The translations under genes and the position numbers were made by a program. From contig NZ_CP014213.1 in NCBI RefSeq assembly GCF_003268005.1, forward strand, positions 2,377,501 through 2,441,500: 64,000 bases of DNA. The letters run 5' to 3'. The stretch is from Methanosphaera sp. BMS (GTDB taxonomy: Archaea > Methanobacteriota > Methanobacteria > Methanobacteriales > Methanobacteriaceae). Position 1 is the stretch's first letter, and each line of letters opens with the position of its first letter. A model generated the notes under the pieces. The model had not been told where the DNA came from and made no database searches. It saw nothing but the letters and a program-made list of their open reading frames with translations. Of the stretch, positions 29,293-39,930 are shown in pieces.

Positions 29293-30429
29293 ATGCCTAT
29301 ATTATTATTTAAAAACAAGGATATTGATTTAATAACAGGTAAACGTAACATAACAATAAGAAGATTATGGAAGACACCACTATATCGTGGCGATCGTTTA
29401 TACTGTTATTGGAATATTCTCTCAAAGGAACGTGAAAAGTTATTTGAAGCAGAAGTAACCCGCGTCAATATCTTAACGTATGATGAGATAATTCATGACT
29501 CCAAGCTGGCCTCTGATTTGGGATATAAAAGTCTCAGGGAACTGGAGGATGACTTGAAAAAAACATATCCAAACAATCATAACAAGGATGACGAGTTTCA
29601 GATATTCTCATTTAAAAAGCTTCCAACAGATCAATGGGAAGGGCCGGTTATAAATCAAAAAACGATGATAATTAAGAAGGCGGACGTGCTCTTTGAGCTG
29701 GGTAAATATGAACAGTCTTCAATATGTTACAAGGCTGCACTGGAATATGATAAGGATGACACATACCTTTTAAATCGTATAGGAGATAACCTAACACGTC
29801 TGGGTCAATTCGGGGATGCCGTAAAGCATTACAAGAAAGCCATCAAAATAGAGCCGGATAACGAATATCTATATAACAACATAGCAATAGCATATCTTAA
29901 CAGGGGAGACTTCGAAAAGGCATTGGAAGCCAATACCGAAGCGTTAAAAATCAATTCACAGAATACGACAGTTCTCTACTGGAGGGGATTGATATATGAA
30001 ATGCTGAATGACTTTGACAGGGCACTCAAATTCTTTGACTATGTACTTCGTATAGATGATACCAACCCTGAAGTATGGAATGAAAAGGCAACAATATTAA
30101 ACATGTTGGGTAAAAGTGAGGAGGCATTGCTTGCCTATGACAAGTCAATAGAGTTATGTCTTGATAATCGTATGGATGATGCAAACATGTGGGCAAGTAA
30201 GGGAAATACTCTTCTGGGTCTTCAAAGATATGCCGAAGCGATAATGTGCTATGATAATGCATTAAAGACCGATAAGTACAATCCAATCATATTGAACAAT
30301 AAGGGAGTGGCACACATGGAATTGGACAACTTCCATGATGCCATTGAATGTTTTACGAAGGTACTTGTGATGTATCCTGATAATCCGGATGCACAGGTAC
30401 TTAAAGAAGTATGTCTTGATAACCTATAA
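29293..30429 (+). CDS. ASCH/PUA-like domain fused to TPR repeats
   Basis: Residues 1-115 look like an ASCH fold: ILLFKNKDIDLITGKRNITIRR, then YRGDRLYCYW and LFEAEVTRVNILTYDE, which in other proteins binds RNA or nucleosides. From about residue 130 to the end there are six or seven TPR units with the usual alternating small/aromatic positions (for example YNNIAIAYLNRGDFEKALEA). The TPR part would bind a protein partner. No enzyme motif is seen. The ASCH call is by eye; the TPRs are secure. It starts 13 bp after the NrdG-like gene. Confidence 0.78.
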   Translation: MPILLFKNKDIDLITGKRNITIRRLWKTPLYRGDRLYCYWNILSKEREKLFEAEVTRVNILTYDEIIHDSKLASDLGYKSLRELEDDLKKTYPNNHNKDDEFQIFSFKKLPTDQWEGPVINQKTMIIKKADVLFELGKYEQSSICYKAALEYDKDDTYLLNRIGDNLTRLGQFGDAVKHYKKAIKIEPDNEYLYNNIAIAYLNRGDFEKALEANTEALKINSQNTTVLYWRGLIYEMLNDFDRALKFFDYVLRIDDTNPEVWNEKATILNMLGKSEEALLAYDKSIELCLDNRMDDANMWASKGNTLLGLQRYAEAIMCYDNALKTDKYNPIILNNKGVAHMELDNFHDAIECFTKVLVMYPDNPDAQVLKEVCLDNL

Positions 30430-30492
30430 CTCCCTTTCCAATGTTTTTTTTATTATGTTGTCAAGGATTTCAACTCTTTTCAATATGTTTTT

Positions 30493-31902
30493 TTAATTAT
30501 AATTTACAGTGCCCCGTTTATTGCTGCTTTCTGCCATTGGCTGGTTGGAGTTATAGATGTTCTTATCGTTATCAAGGTCTTCTATAATATTTCCGGTTAT
30601 CTTTGAATTGAACGTGTTGTTTTTGGCATTGATTATGCCGGCTACATCGGTATATGCCACCACGCCCTGAATATCCTTACCTTCAATATTATTTTCAAAT
30701 TTGTTATTTTCCATAGTAACATTTGCCATATTGTTATAGAGCACTCCTCCCCTGCTTAAGTTTCCGACCATTTTGTTAGTGAATGTGTTGTCTGAAATAA
30801 CGGCGGTGGAATTTCTATTGAATATCACTCCACCCTTACTGCAGTAAGCGGTACTTGTTACATCCTTTTGTATGTGGTTATCGTTTATGGTATTGTTTAT
30901 AAACTCCAAATCTCCTATTTCATGGTACAGGACGCCTCCACGTAATTCTCCATCCGTATTGTCATTATCAAAGACGTTGTTTCTAATGGTTATGTTGGCT
31001 TCATAATTGTCAATGATTCCGCCCCTGATAACTTCAACATCCTTAAGTGTATTTTGATGGAAGCTGTTATTTGTTATATTGGTGTTCGTATGGTTATAAC
31101 AGTGGATACATCTTCCCTTGTTGTTTGTGAAATTATTTTGGTCTATTATATTCAATCCGCCGGACACGCTGTATACTATGGCAGTCCTTTCATTATTATC
31201 ATCTTTGTTTGCAATGTTTTGCTTAAACGTACTGTTTGTAATGTTTAATAAACCCCCATATTCACCAGTACTCCAAATTGCACCGCCCACATGGTTTACC
31301 GTATTGTTTATGAATGTCGAATCGGTGATTGTGGCATTTCCCCTATTTGTCAGGACGCTTCCCTTTTTGTCTCCAACGTTGTTTATGAATGTGCAGTTGA
31401 TTACGTTTAGATTTGCCGGACTAATCATTTCAAATACGCCGGCATGATCTTTATCATCATGCACTGTATTTTTAACTATTAAATTTTTAAGTGTAATGTT
31501 GCAGTTATCAAAGTGCATGAACCTGTTCTTGTTTTGTCCGTCTATTGTATGTCCGTTTCCGTCTATCGTTAACTCCTGTTTGCTGTTGTCATTGCTTCTA
31601 TATAAAATGGCCTCGGTGATGTTGTAATTTCCATCCTCTAGTGTTATGAGATATGATTCGTTATTATTGTTGCTGTTGTATTTTTCAATAGTGTCCTTCA
31701 ACTCTTTGTAGCTGTGAACCTTAACTTCCGTAACGTTTGGGGAATCCTTGTTACCCATGAGAGTATCTTTTATTGAATCTATCTCATTGTTTATACGTTG
31801 TGTTATGTCCTCATTTGATTTATCGGTCAGTGCACTTATTGCAGTGGCCTGTGAGATAAAAACGATTAATATCATGGCTAAAATTAAATATTTATATTTC
31901 AT
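30493..31902 (-). CDS. Secreted right-handed beta-helix adhesin-like protein
   Basis: This 469-residue protein has a signal peptide (KYKYLILAMILIVFISQATA) and then about eleven degenerate beta-helix coils with Asn ladders, such as 'INCTFINNVGDKKGSVL' and 'NATITDSTFINN'. No C-terminal anchor or Ig-like domain is visible; the end is a polar tail. It probably folds as a solenoid at the cell surface. ATG 31900-31902 is chosen because AGGTGG stands five bases ahead; an in-frame GTG lies three codons upstream. It converges with the TPR gene. Confidence 0.82.
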   Translation of the reverse strand: MKYKYLILAMILIVFISQATAISALTDKSNEDITQRINNEIDSIKDTLMGNKDSPNVTEVKVHSYKELKDTIEKYNSNNNNESYLITLEDGNYNITEAILYRSNDNSKQELTIDGNGHTIDGQNKNRFMHFDNCNITLKNLIVKNTVHDDKDHAGVFEMISPANLNVINCTFINNVGDKKGSVLTNRGNATITDSTFINNTVNHVGGAIWSTGEYGGLLNITNSTFKQNIANKDDNNERTAIVYSVSGGLNIIDQNNFTNNKGRCIHCYNHTNTNITNNSFHQNTLKDVEVIRGGIIDNYEANITIRNNVFDNDNTDGELRGGVLYHEIGDLEFINNTINDNHIQKDVTSTAYCSKGGVIFNRNSTAVISDNTFTNKMVGNLSRGGVLYNNMANVTMENNKFENNIEGKDIQGVVAYTDVAGIINAKNNTFNSKITGNIIEDLDNDKNIYNSNQPMAESSNKRGTVNYN

Positions 31903-31947
31903 ATCCTCCACCTTTATCTATTCTTTTTGTCATAGTTCTAATTATAA

Positions 31948-32691
31948 TTATCCCATGTCATGTCCGTCACTACCATTATTGTTTATGCTTAACAGTTTGG
32001 GGATATGGCCGTTTTTTGCAATCAAATCATCCTTTATCACTATCATTGCATCATAGTACTGTTTATAGTCATCCGATGCATCAAGGACATTGTTTATGAT
32101 TTCTTCATTATCCTTTCCATTGGCCATATTTGCAAATCTGGTTGCAAGTCCATCGGCGATGCTGGCTTCTGTGGAAAATACAATCGTGGCATCACTCACT
32201 CCAAAGCTTTTTGAATGACCGAATGTTCCACTGGAAGTACATATTCCATATCCATCTCTTTTTTTATCAATCTCAAATGCCAGGTTGTTGTAGTAACTAT
32301 TTTCTCCTGCATACACACTTATTATTGATTTTTTATCTGTCTTTAAGCAAATGTCTCCACCATTTTCAATAATTGAATATTTCGTATTAAGTTTGCCGAG
32401 GTACTCTATGCATATTTGACTAATGCTACCGGCAACTGATGCCATTGGCCCGGTATCTGATATTCTGCTCGAGTTTATCATCAAGTTCAGTATACGTTCA
32501 TCGTTTAATTTTTCATCATACAATTCAATTTTTTCATATCCATTGAATTGAGGATACCTGTTTATGGCATCCCTTACTATTTGTCTTTGTCTGGTTATAA
32601 CATCCTCAAGATTATCATTTTCTATGTCCGTTTTTAAATGAATATGGGTGGATTCTATATTTATGTCTTTAACATTGTATTTCTCATGCAT
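31948..32691 (-). CDS. UPF0280 family protein (ApbE-related)
   Basis: This 247-residue protein belongs to a family found in nearly all methanogens. Diagnostic stretches are TGPMASVAGSISQI, the IIENGGDI motif and the STSGT-like CTSSGTFGHS followed by DATIVFSTEASIADGLATR. These resemble the FAD/Mg-binding elements of ApbE flavin transferases, but the function has not been established. It sits 45 bp upstream of the adhesin gene, and the short upstream spacer is shared with the divergent PH-domain gene. Confidence 0.88.
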   Translation of the reverse strand: MHEKYNVKDINIESTHIHLKTDIENDNLEDVITRQRQIVRDAINRYPQFNGYEKIELYDEKLNDERILNLMINSSRISDTGPMASVAGSISQICIEYLGKLNTKYSIIENGGDICLKTDKKSIISVYAGENSYYNNLAFEIDKKRDGYGICTSSGTFGHSKSFGVSDATIVFSTEASIADGLATRFANMANGKDNEEIINNVLDASDDYKQYYDAMIVIKDDLIAKNGHIPKLLSINNNGSDGHDMG

Positions 32692-32845
32692 ATTACTATC
32701 TTTGTCAATTGGATAATTTCTTTTTTATTGTAAATTTTTTCTATTCACTTTCAGGCTATTTCTCCCCAAAAATAAATATCTATATTATTCTTGTTTTACA
32801 TATATATTTAACATATTTAGAAAAAATATTGGAGATTATTAATTC

Positions 32846-33907
32846 ATGATGCCAAAACCTAAACAATCCAAGAGCAATCATAACTTCAAGAATGAAGTTA
32901 ACAGAATGTCATCTGAACGTGTATTATATGAATCTCAGCCAAATGTAATATTATATTCCGATAATTTTATATTCAAAATTATAGTACTGTTCATTTTAGT
33001 TTTCATGTTTAGTCCTATACTGGCCTTAGTCTATAGGATTCAAGGAACGTTGCAATCTAATTATCAGTTACAATTTATCAACATGACCTATATTGCAGAG
33101 ATAATACTCTTCCTATGCATTATAGTAATTATTGTAAAATTGGTGCTTGATTACCTGGATTGGAAGAATACCCTATATACATTGACGGATAAACGTATTA
33201 TAATTAAAAGAGGCCTTTTTGAAAAGGAAAAAATCAGTATGCCCTATGCAAAGGTTCAGGATATTGACGTTTCACAATCCGTTCTTGAAAGAATGCTTGG
33301 AGCCGGAGATATAGTAATCTATGGAGGACGTGATAACGTTGAAACAATCCTCGATGAAGTTCCTAATCCCAGGGAGGTTGAAGAAATCATTCTCAACCAG
33401 GTAAATCAGTCAAATTATGCATATACGCAAAGTCAAATTCCCGCCGGATATAATAATTTTGAAAATTATGCTTATAATCCAAATATGGAAAATGGGTATC
33501 ATGTCTCTAGAAATAACAGACGATATGATGAGAGGAATAATTCAAGAAACAGGCAGTCTTATGGGGGACATGTTCCTAAGGATAATGCTCATGACAGGTA
33601 TGTGCGTACTGTTAATGAGGACTATGAAAGGGGAACTAATGAATATGAGGATTATACTAGGGGAACTGATGAAGATTTCAATACCTATGATGATAGGGAA
33701 TACTTTGAGGAGCATGAAGATAATTCCAGAAATGATGTTTATGATTCTAAAGATAATTCAAATGTACATTATTTCAATACAGAGGATAATCAAGGGTCTT
33801 CATTTATAAATAAACAGGATAATGATAAAAAAATAGATAAATCAAATAAAAAATTAAATAAGGATGATTTATTGTCAATAAACAAGAGAAAATTTAAAAA
33901 ATCTTAA
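32846..33907 (+). CDS. Membrane protein with bacterial PH domain and long polar tail
   Basis: Residues about 45-67 and 78-105 are two membrane helices. They are followed by a bPH2 (YdbS-like) domain with YTLTDKRIIIKRGLFEKEKISMPYAKVQDIDVSQSVLERMLGAGDIVIYGG. The remaining 160 residues are highly charged and Asn/Asp/Tyr-rich, probably disordered. The function of the family is unknown; a role in membrane or surface organisation is possible. The ATG follows GGAG. It is transcribed divergently from the UPF0280 gene. Confidence 0.82.
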   Translation: MMPKPKQSKSNHNFKNEVNRMSSERVLYESQPNVILYSDNFIFKIIVLFILVFMFSPILALVYRIQGTLQSNYQLQFINMTYIAEIILFLCIIVIIVKLVLDYLDWKNTLYTLTDKRIIIKRGLFEKEKISMPYAKVQDIDVSQSVLERMLGAGDIVIYGGRDNVETILDEVPNPREVEEIILNQVNQSNYAYTQSQIPAGYNNFENYAYNPNMENGYHVSRNNRRYDERNNSRNRQSYGGHVPKDNAHDRYVRTVNEDYERGTNEYEDYTRGTDEDFNTYDDREYFEEHEDNSRNDVYDSKDNSNVHYFNTEDNQGSSFINKQDNDKKIDKSNKKLNKDDLLSINKRKFKKS

Positions 33908-33955
33908 ATATTTTATTATTTGAATAGTTTCTATAACGAATAAGGTGTGTGTCAA

Positions 33956-35116
33956 ATGACGGATTATGATGTAATAGTGGTAGGTGCTGGTCCGATAGGT
34001 TCTACTTATGCATATCACATGGCAAACAAGGGGTATAGTGTTGCAATATTTGATATGAAAAATAGGATTGGAGAACCGTTACAATGTGCCGGTATCGTTT
34101 CGACAAATATCACGCTCACTGAAAGACTACCCGAAGAAATAATATACAATAAAGTAAAAGGAGCAAAGATATACTCACCTAACAAAACACTATTATATGT
34201 AAAAAAAGAAGAAACGGTTGCATATGTTCTTGATAGGGTTTATTATGATAAATATCTCTTTCAAAGAGCATTAGATGCCGGAACAACGCCATATTTATCT
34301 TCAAGAGTACTTGATGTTGATATGGAAAATACCAGCATAAAAACCATCGACAACACTTACACCTCCAAAATCATAGCGGTAGCAGCCGGTCCGGTATCAT
34401 CAACATCAAGGAAGATGAATCCCGACCTAAATGACGAATCATTCACGGCAATACAATACACGCTGGATACAAAAAAACAGGATACACAAAACGTGATATT
34501 GGAAGTACATAATGAATTGCTGCCCGGCTTTTTATGGAAAATACCAGTGACGGATACAAAACAACGTTTAGGTTTATTTACCGATGCTTCATATAAAACT
34601 GCAGACAACCTCCTAAGAAATGCAATGAATGATGATGATATCATTATAGAAAAACACACTGGATTAATTCCAAAATACAATAAGGATAAAAAAATAGTTT
34701 ACAATAACACCATACTTATAGGTGACTCTGCAAGTCAGATAAAACCCACAACCGGTGGGGGATTAATAGTCGGATCAAACATGGCGCGTTTGGCATCAGA
34801 CAAATCCGATTTAATGCTAAAGGATAATGACAATAACCACCTATTGGAATATGAAAGGGAATATCATAAACGATATGACCATGAATTTAAGGCACAGCAA
34901 AATGTCCAGAGTATAATCAGGGAATTATCCGATGATGACTTTGATTACATGTTTGAACAACTACAGGAACATGATGTGGACAAAATAATATCAGAATACG
35001 GTGACATGGATACGCAAACACCATTATTGAAACAACTGGTCAAAAGTGGAATAATATTTAAATTGTTACCAAAAATAGGAGTCAGGAGGCTGAAAAACAT
35101 ATGGAAATCACTATAA
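33956..35116 (+). CDS. Geranylgeranyl reductase family flavoprotein (first copy)
   Basis: This FAD-dependent oxidoreductase of 386 residues begins with the dinucleotide-binding DVIVVGAGPIGSTYAYHMA and the family's CAGIVST segment. GDSASQIKPTTGGGLIVG near residue 263 closes the FAD site. Relatives saturate the double bonds of archaeal geranylgeranyl lipids or other isoprenoids. The start at ATG 33956 is six bases after AAGGTG; an in-frame GTG three codons earlier is less likely. It overlaps trmG10 by 16 bases. A second family member lies at 59069; they may have different substrates. Confidence 0.86.
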   Translation: MTDYDVIVVGAGPIGSTYAYHMANKGYSVAIFDMKNRIGEPLQCAGIVSTNITLTERLPEEIIYNKVKGAKIYSPNKTLLYVKKEETVAYVLDRVYYDKYLFQRALDAGTTPYLSSRVLDVDMENTSIKTIDNTYTSKIIAVAAGPVSSTSRKMNPDLNDESFTAIQYTLDTKKQDTQNVILEVHNELLPGFLWKIPVTDTKQRLGLFTDASYKTADNLLRNAMNDDDIIIEKHTGLIPKYNKDKKIVYNNTILIGDSASQIKPTTGGGLIVGSNMARLASDKSDLMLKDNDNNHLLEYEREYHKRYDHEFKAQQNVQSIIRELSDDDFDYMFEQLQEHDVDKIISEYGDMDTQTPLLKQLVKSGIIFKLLPKIGVRRLKNIWKSL

Positions 35117-36195
35117 TTTTATCACAGGAAAATGAAACATTACCTAAGGCGGAACTTATTGCAAGGATGGAAACATTAAACATTGGATATGACATACTCG
35201 AGGAATATCCGGGTGTAATAATACTTGACGTTGACGCCGACAGGACAATGGTAGACAAGTTGGGAAGCCATCTGGCATACTCCCATGAAGTACTTGAAAA
35301 CATTAAGCATACAACGGTGGAGGAAATCATAAAGGACTCTAATGAAATTCCATGGGATGAAATAATCGATGACTCATTCAAGGTAAGGGTCCGACGAATA
35401 GGCAATGGGCCAATCGCAAGAAATGAATTGGAACGACACATCGGGGGAATAATAAAACAATCATCCAATATGCCAGTATCACTGGATAACGCGGCATATA
35501 CCATAAAGTTAATATTTACCGATCCAACAGAACACGTAAATGAACATAAAGAAGTATCAATATCAAAATACAACAAGATAATCATAGCCAAAAGCATAGT
35601 CCAGCAGGACAAGAAACATTTCTTCGACAACAAACCACACAAAAGACCATACTTCCACCCGGGTTCAATGAGTCCAAAACTGGCCTTATGTATGGTTAAC
35701 CTGGCACATGTCCATGAAAATGACGTTGTACTTGACCCGTTCTGTGGAACCGGTGGAATACTTATAGAGGCAGGATGCTTAAACACAAAGCTAATAGCAA
35801 GTGACCTTGAAAGACACATGGTAGAAGGAACAAAACTAAACCTGGAAGCAGAAGGATTCAAGGATTTTAAGGTTTACTGGGAAGACGTTAGAAAACTGGA
35901 ATTAAACGAAAGAGTAGATGCCGTTGCAATGGATCCTCCATATGGAATATCAACCACACTCGGCGGAATCGATACAAAAAAACTTTATCATGAGGCACTC
36001 ATAGCAATAAGCAAATATCTTAAGGATGACGGGTATATATGCATGGCAAGTCCCCACTACATAGACTTATATGAAGTAATAGAGGACACACCACTTGAAA
36101 TATTGGAACAACACTCAATAAGAATGCATAAAAGCTTAACAAGAATAATAACAGTATTATCCAAAAAGAGGGGATATAAATGTTTGAAAATCTAA
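35101..36195 (+). CDS. trmG10: tRNA (guanine10-N2)-dimethyltransferase
   Basis: The N-terminal THUMP-like region (about 1-170) is joined to a Rossmann-fold methyltransferase. The SAM motif is [17 protein letters not shown] (212-220), and the catalytic AMDPPYG (278-282) is of the N-methylase D/NPPY type. This is the archaeal TrmG10/Trm11 pattern, forming m2,2G10 in tRNA. The gene overlaps its upstream and downstream neighbours by 16 bases each, so translation of the run is tightly coupled. Confidence 0.92.
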   Translation: MEITIILSQENETLPKAELIARMETLNIGYDILEEYPGVIILDVDADRTMVDKLGSHLAYSHEVLENIKHTTVEEIIKDSNEIPWDEIIDDSFKVRVRRIGNGPIARNELERHIGGIIKQSSNMPVSLDNAAYTIKLIFTDPTEHVNEHKEVSISKYNKIIIAKSIVQQDKKHFFDNKPHKRPYFHPGSMSPKLALCMVNLAHVHENDVVLDPFCGTGGILIEAGCLNTKLIASDLERHMVEGTKLNLEAEGFKDFKVYWEDVRKLELNERVDAVAMDPPYGISTTLGGIDTKKLYHEALIAISKYLKDDGYICMASPHYIDLYEVIEDTPLEILEQHSIRMHKSLTRIITVLSKKRGYKCLKI

Positions 36196-37667
36196 GAATA
36201 CTGGATACAACTCTAAGGGATGGTGAACAAACACCAGGAGTACTGATAACATCCAACGAAAAACTAAAGATAGCACTCAAACTTGATGAATTGGGAGTGG
36301 ACGTGATAGAGGCAGGCTCAGCAATAACCTCCAATGATGAACAAAAAAGCATCAAATCAATAACAGAAAACAACTTAAACGCTGAGATATGTAGCTTTGC
36401 AAGACCACTTAAGATAGACATTGACACGGCAATAGACTGTGGTGTAGATAGCATTCACCTGGTAATACCATCATCAGATTTGCATATACAGCAGAAGCTA
36501 AGAAAATCACGTGAAGAAGTAGAAAAGATGGCCGTAGATGCAACGGAGTATGCTAAAAGTCATGGACTGATAGTGGAGCTATCAACAGAGGATGCGACAA
36601 GAACAAGTGTGGATGACTTAAAGCAGTTATATACAAAGTGCATTGATGCAGGCTGTGACAGGATATGTGCATGTGACACGATAGGATTATTAACACCCGA
36701 AAGATCATATGAATTCTACAGCCAACTTTCAACCCTTGATGTACCTCTTAGCGTTCATTGTCACAACGACTTCGGACTAGCAGTGGCAAACACGCTTGCA
36801 GCACTAAGGGCAGGTGCAACACAGGCACATGTAACCATAAATGGATTAGGTGAAAGAGCAGGAAACGCTTCATGTGAAGAATTGATAATGGCAATAGAAT
36901 CATTATACACTGAAAAAACACACATTAATACGGAACTTTTCTATGAAACCTCACAGCTAGTTGAAAGAATATCCGGCGTAACCCTACAGACAAACAAGGC
37001 AATAGTAGGAGCCAATGCATTTGCACATGAATCAGGAATACACGCCGATGGAGTGCTTAAAAACTCCGATACTTATGAGCCTATGAAACCAGAAAAGGTA
37101 GGTCATAGAAGAAGATTCATCCTCGGAAAACATGTTGGAAAACACGTGATAAGAGAAAAAATCAAGGAAACAAAAACGGAAGTTAGCGAAGATGAATTAA
37201 ACCGCATATTTGAAAGGGTAAAATCATTATCCGACATGGGAAAAACAGTAACCGACGTTGACCTGCAGGCAATAACCGATGAAATACTAAGCATAAATCC
37301 TGAGGATTCACTTATCCTGGAAGAATACACGACAGTATCCGGAAACCGTATGACGCCAACGGCATCAGTAAAGGTAAACATCAACAACAGGGAAAAAATA
37401 GAGGCAGGTGTTGGAGTAGGACCGGTTGATGCGGCAATAGAGGCAATAAGAAAAACAGTAGCCGATACGGCCGATATCACACTCGAAGAATACCACGTGG
37501 ATGCAATAACCGGTGGAACAGACGCCCTTATTGACGTACTTGTAAAACTCAAGCATGACGATAAGATAATAACCTCACGCAGTACAGAACCCGATATCAT
37601 CATGGCAAGTGTAGAAGCATACCTTAAGGGCGTAAATAAGATACTTACCGATAAAAAACGGGGATAG
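36180..37667 (+). CDS. 2-isopropylmalate synthase / citramalate synthase family
   Basis: This 495-residue enzyme condenses acetyl-CoA with a 2-oxoacid. The catalytic TIM barrel starts with [15 protein letters not shown] and includes [15 protein letters not shown] (metal-binding His) and [10 protein letters not shown]. The C-terminal LeuA-type regulatory domain (about 385-495) contains the feedback-binding [12 protein letters not shown]. Methanogens carry several paralogues (LeuA, CimA, AksA). The presence of the regulatory domain excludes AksA-like short forms, but LeuA versus CimA cannot be decided by eye. Confidence 0.88.
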   Translation: MFENLRILDTTLRDGEQTPGVLITSNEKLKIALKLDELGVDVIEAGSAITSNDEQKSIKSITENNLNAEICSFARPLKIDIDTAIDCGVDSIHLVIPSSDLHIQQKLRKSREEVEKMAVDATEYAKSHGLIVELSTEDATRTSVDDLKQLYTKCIDAGCDRICACDTIGLLTPERSYEFYSQLSTLDVPLSVHCHNDFGLAVANTLAALRAGATQAHVTINGLGERAGNASCEELIMAIESLYTEKTHINTELFYETSQLVERISGVTLQTNKAIVGANAFAHESGIHADGVLKNSDTYEPMKPEKVGHRRRFILGKHVGKHVIREKIKETKTEVSEDELNRIFERVKSLSDMGKTVTDVDLQAITDEILSINPEDSLILEEYTTVSGNRMTPTASVKVNINNREKIEAGVGVGPVDAAIEAIRKTVADTADITLEEYHVDAITGGTDALIDVLVKLKHDDKIITSRSTEPDIIMASVEAYLKGVNKILTDKKRG

Positions 37668-37671
37668 AAAC

Positions 37672-38190
37672 ATGCAGGACTTACAGGATGAATTGCTATT
37701 TCAGTATGATATAAATGTACATGCCTATGAAGACTGTATCATTGATGACATCCCCTCCTTTTTAAAGGAGATTGATAAGATAACTATACTCAAGGAGGAT
37801 TCTATAATACAGCTATTGGACTGTGACTATATCTGTGGAATGAGTCATCTAAGACAAGCAATAAGCCAGGTGATAAAGGCATTTGATGAAAAACAGAACT
37901 TTGCAAATGATAAGGGCTTGGAGATATGTGTCAGATTATCCGGTCAAAAGCAGATAAGTCAGGCACTTAAGCTATTGGGAATCAAAAAAAAGGGAAATAT
38001 ATTGGTTGTATACGTTAATTGTAGTGATAAACAGGTGGAATTAACCGAAAAATTATTATCCGGTAGAAATGATACTTTAATAGAGGAATATGATGTGGAT
38101 TCAATCATAGAAGCATATAATCTATCCGGTAGTGAGAATTTAGTTGGTGCCATATGTGAAAAAATAGCATTGCTTGCACTTAAAAACTAA
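37672..38190 (+). CDS. cgi121: KEOPS complex subunit Cgi121
   Basis: This 172-residue protein matches Cgi121, the KEOPS subunit that captures the tRNA 3' CCA end during synthesis of t6A37. Recognisable parts are CDYICGMSHLRQAISQVIKAF, LEICVRLSGQKQISQALKLLGI and a short C-terminal segment with EKIALLAL. It begins four bases after the upstream stop, last in the four-gene run with trmG10, so two tRNA-modification genes are co-expressed. Other KEOPS subunits are not in the window. Confidence 0.87.
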   Translation: MQDLQDELLFQYDINVHAYEDCIIDDIPSFLKEIDKITILKEDSIIQLLDCDYICGMSHLRQAISQVIKAFDEKQNFANDKGLEICVRLSGQKQISQALKLLGIKKKGNILVVYVNCSDKQVELTEKLLSGRNDTLIEEYDVDSIIEAYNLSGSENLVGAICEKIALLALKN

Positions 38191-38457
38191 AATAATTAAT
38201 GTGGGAAATTATCTGAAAAAACTAATATGGATGACCCTTCAATTAACTCTTTTTAGAATAGATTCTCAAATAATTTTCTATTTTTAAGCGGTGTTTAATC
38301 AAAGAGTTACTTCTATAGCAATCGATTTTTTGACCTTTGTTTTGCTGTAACTGTTAGTTATTGTTTTTCTTTTTTTAATCAATAAACACTTCATTTATTC
38401 TTTTTTAGATTATTATCAGCCTATTACTTATTTTATTTCCGTCAACAGATTGAGGCT

Positions 38458-39054
38458 TCATTCTTCGATTTTAATTCCTAAAAACTTTGGATAGGGTTTA
38501 TCATAATACTTGCACATGGTACATAGATAAGTATCATAGATGACATATGCCGAGTACATCATGATAAAGATGCCGAGGTAATAAATATTTTTTTTATTCA
38601 TGAAATTAAGGAATGGTAGACTCCAATTGGAATAAATCCAATAAAAGTATATAACATCCAATATTAAACTTATAGTTACTTGAACAGCACATCGTTTAAA
38701 TAATCCATTGAAATAATTACCCAAACCATTAATAAAGAAAAAGGAAGAAAAAAAGGAAATGATTGTAGGGAGCAACTCATCTTTCAATGAAAAAGCTAAT
38801 CTTCCGAAGTTTTCTTTTTTAATATAAATATACATATATTGAACAAAAAATATTCCTAAAATGTAATAAACATTATTCCAATAGAAGAGTGTAATTCCAA
38901 AAATTTTTAAGAACGAAATTGGAAAAACTGACAAATAATCCTTAAATAAAATATCGATACGTCTATAACCTAATTGACTTAATAAGTACAATGAATGAAT
39001 TATTATAATTATTAACAGTAAATCCGTCCAAATTTTATAATTTTTAAATGTCAT
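38458..39054 (-). CDS. Hypothetical membrane protein, five or so helices
   Basis: I do not recognise this 198-residue protein. It has about five hydrophobic segments (near 10-27, 45-75, 95-115, 125-150, 155-175) and a C-terminal cytoplasmic-looking tail with a CxxC (YLCTMCKYYDKP). Base composition is more AT-rich than neighbouring housekeeping genes. Its ATG overlaps the stop of the upstream hypothetical by one base (TAATG), so the two form a unit of unknown role. Confidence 0.6.
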   Translation of the reverse strand: MTFKNYKIWTDLLLIIIIIHSLYLLSQLGYRRIDILFKDYLSVFPISFLKIFGITLFYWNNVYYILGIFFVQYMYIYIKKENFGRLAFSLKDELLPTIISFFSSFFFINGLGNYFNGLFKRCAVQVTISLILDVIYFYWIYSNWSLPFLNFMNKKNIYYLGIFIMMYSAYVIYDTYLCTMCKYYDKPYPKFLGIKIEE

Positions 39055-39323
39055 TATAAAATTCCCCCTAAATAGTAATCATATATTGAATCATATCTTC
39101 CATTATAATAATTGAATTCCTCTTCTGTTAAATTTCTTTTTCCGTTAGTATCATACACAACCATATCCGTGTAGTCTAAACTTCCCCAACGACTTATCTT
39201 TATTCTGACAACCTTATTATTATCCTCTAATTCTTGCGGACTGTTATATGTTATGTTATTATATGCATCATAATCATGCATACTTAACGATAAATAACCA
39301 TCAGTAATAGCGTAATATTCCAT
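39054..39323 (-). CDS. Small hypothetical acidic protein paired with the membrane protein
   Basis: This 89-residue soluble, tyrosine-rich acidic protein has no family I recognise. The segment VRIKISRWGSLDYTDMVVYDTNG suggests beta strands. It is coupled to the downstream membrane protein through a TAATG overlap. The pair lies in an accessory-looking region beside the repeat-bracketed Fic gene. Confidence 0.5.
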   Translation of the reverse strand: MEYYAITDGYLSLSMHDYDAYNNITYNSPQELEDNNKVVRIKISRWGSLDYTDMVVYDTNGKRNLTEEEFNYYNGRYDSIYDYYLGGIL

Positions 39324-39793
39324 ATTGTTGCTTGTATCTATATATGCTATTACTTAACAATTAATGGTTTAATTGCTCTTATATATAAAGTTTATCATGT
39401 TTAAACAATTTATAATTATAAAATGGAAATATAAACACTGTATAGACTAATATATCATTTTTAAAAAACAATAATTATGAATATTTTCCAAATAATCTTC
39501 AATTTCGTTTATTAAAAAAGATATTTCCATTAGCAATGTATTAATAAATATTTATATTATTTAATTGATTGTCGATTATAATGTATTTCTGATTTGTATA
39601 TATTTGATAATATATCTAAAAAAATTGATTAATTAATTGTCATAAAACAAATAACAATATTTTTCTCTAAATTAATTTTATAGGGTAATTATTATTTTAG
39701 GAATCTTTGTGTGGTTATATATAGAAATAAGAATTTTTAATTTAGTTTTTCTATATTGGATCATAGTGAATTATTAATTACTCAGAATATAAT
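39324..39793. other. AT-rich intergenic stretch before the left Fic repeat
   Basis: These 470 bp of extremely AT-rich sequence contain no supported gene. It presumably includes the promoter of the 39054-39323 gene on the minus strand. Confidence 0.45.
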
Positions 39794-39930
39794 GGGTTGA
39801 TGATTAATGTATGTTTTGGTTGATGATTAATTTTTGAAAAAGATGTAAAGATGATATTTTACCAATCAAAGCCTTTTTATTAAAGATAGAAAAAGTAGTT
39901 TGGTTGATGATTAAAGTTGATGATTATAAT
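39794..39930. repeat. 137-bp direct repeat, left copy, flanking fic
   Basis: By eye this copy is identical to 40990-41126. It ends on the last base of the fic stop codon. Inside are four copies of a GTTGATGATTA motif (39795-39807, 39818-39830, 39902-39914, and a variant at 39915-39929). Confidence 0.93.
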
